DNA of 64,000 bases from Liolophura sinensis (Eukaryota > Mollusca > Polyplacophora > Chitonida > Chitonidae), in contig NC_088295.1 of NCBI RefSeq assembly GCF_032854445.1, positions 41,463,385 through 41,527,384 on the forward strand, read 5' to 3'. The position numbers and the translations under genes were made by a program. Positions 62,996-64,000 of this stretch are shown here, piece after piece (position 1 is the first letter of the stretch; every line of letters begins with the position of its first letter). A model generated the notes under the pieces. It saw only the letters and a list, made by a program, of their open reading frames with translations. It was not told where the DNA came from and ran no database searches.

Positions 62996-63230
62996 CGGGG
63001 ATTCTGTGGCTCAGTTGGTTAGAGCGCTAGTGCAGCGTAATGACCCAGAAGCCTCTCATCAATGCAGTTGCTGTGAGTTCAAGACCAGCTCATGCTGGTC
63101 GTACGGGGGAAGGTCTGCCAGCAACCTGCGGACGGTCGTGGGTTTCCCCCGGGCTCTGCCCAGTTTCCACCCACCATAATGCTGGCCGCCGTCGTATAAG
63201 TGAAATATTCTTGAGTAAAAAAAGAAAAAT
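62996..63230 (+). mobile_element. SINE family A with shortened tail
   Basis: Head with TGGCTCAGTTGG A box and GAGTTCAAGACC B box, body and most of the 3' domain. After TTCTTGAGTA it passes directly into an A-rich tail, so the last 25 or so bases of the domain are missing. Confidence 0.9.
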
Positions 63231-63234
63231 TAGG

Positions 63235-63560
63235 GCACCTGTCTGTCTCCAGCTCCAAAATGAGCACCTCTGAAGTATCTGTGAAGCGCTTCTGAAGTCC
63301 CATGTGAAGCACTAATCAAGTACCTATGAAGGAATCGCTTCAACAGCGCTTCAGTGGAAGCACCTTTGAAGCCCTCAAACCTGACCTCACTGAGACAGAG
63401 GCAAATGATGCTTCTAGGGTGCTTCCTAAAGTGCCTGAGGAGCGCCGTTAAGCTACTATTATGCAGTGCACTGGAAGCCCCCTCTGAAGTGCTTAGGGAG
63501 CCTGTCTGGAGCGCACATGAAGCACCTCTGCTGTCTTTAAGCTCTGGAACCTTTTTGTTC
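63235..63560 (+). repeat. degenerate GAAGC-rich short repeat
   Basis: Many imperfect copies of a 12-20 base motif of the type GAAGCACCTCTGAAG in both strand senses. The same motif returns at 63918-64000 (GTGAAGCGCCTCTGAAGCC) and runs off the window. It has a 72-codon frame that simply reads the repeat. Confidence 0.75.
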
Positions 63561-64000
63561 AGATTTCTTTAAACCATGGTGGAATTCACCATCATAAAAG
63601 GTGCGTGACAAGTTTTAAACCTATGAGGAGCGACTGCTTGTTTGCAGAGAAGTCGAACCCTAACGCTATTCTATCGCTTTCATGTCCACACTGCTGTGTC
63701 CAGGTAGTAGGCCCCAACGTTCCAAAGGGAGCATGGTTTCCTTCATTTTAAAATTATTAGGTTATTTCACATTTCATGAGCAAATGATACAGTGAAATTA
63801 TATATGTGCTGTTTTTAGTATAAATGTTTGAAAGATTTTGTCATGGAAATAGTTTTTAATTGAATTTTAACTCTGTTTTAGGGATCAATTTAAAACTACA
63901 CATTTTGCAGTGGAAAAAGTTTGTGAAGCGCCTCTGAAGCCCCCCACGGTGCCTCCCTACTGCTCTCAGCACTTCTTTAAATGATCTCAGGCACTTCAAA
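63561..64000. other. right edge, probable DMC1 intron or upstream flank
   Basis: No DMC1 Walker A exon could be read on the minus strand here. The last 80 bases return to the GAAGC-type repeat. Confidence 0.5.

Noticed and set aside
1-64000. Autonomous transposon, viral or toxin genes
   Set aside because: I saw no reverse transcriptase, integrase, transposase or viral protein motif in any frame I inspected.

Overview
The window is eukaryotic nuclear DNA from an animal. Genes are split by GT-AG introns of up to several kb, coding density is low, and the DNA is AT-rich. It is littered with short tRNA-derived retroposons (SINEs). Their shared 3' domain ends in a 'tataagtgaaatattcttgag' type motif followed by AAATA or ACTC repeats. 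That domain resembles one I remember from mollusc and other lophotrochozoan SINEs, so a mollusc or close relative is my best guess. I cannot name the species.

Layout. 1-14.8 kb: mostly gene-poor DNA with many SINEs, one possible promoter with a small ORF (4.1-4.4 kb) and one possible terminal exon of an unknown membrane protein (5280-5461). 14858-15858 (+): a 1-kb terminal exon of a multi-pass MFS transporter of the nodulin-like kind, with a polyadenylation signal at 15950. 16-23 kb: gene-poor, with a 24-bp minisatellite, a 19-bp minisatellite and nested SINEs. 23.1-56.4 kb (+): a complete SUN-domain gene of the SUN1/SUN2 type. I resolved 20 coding exons whose phases all agree, giving 879 codons plus stop. 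Its introns hold a 58-bp tandem array, SINEs and an unexplained coding-like fragment. 56.4-59.3 kb: intergenic. 59288-62540 (-): the last seven coding exons of the meiotic recombinase DMC1; its 5' part lies beyond the right edge. 63.2-64 kb: a degenerate GAAGC-rich repeat.

The two firmly identified genes both act in meiosis. SUN proteins span the inner nuclear membrane and tether meiotic telomeres to cytoskeletal motors through KASH partners. DMC1 performs strand exchange between homologues. They lie tail to tail, about 4 kb apart. Human SUN2 and DMC1 are also near neighbours on 22q13.1, so this may be ancient microsynteny. That linkage is the most interesting biological observation here. I found no convincing new enzymatic system. 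The other noteworthy signals are a recurrent 'headless' SINE form with its own target-site duplications, a locally triplicated splice-acceptor region, and two strong inverted repeats.
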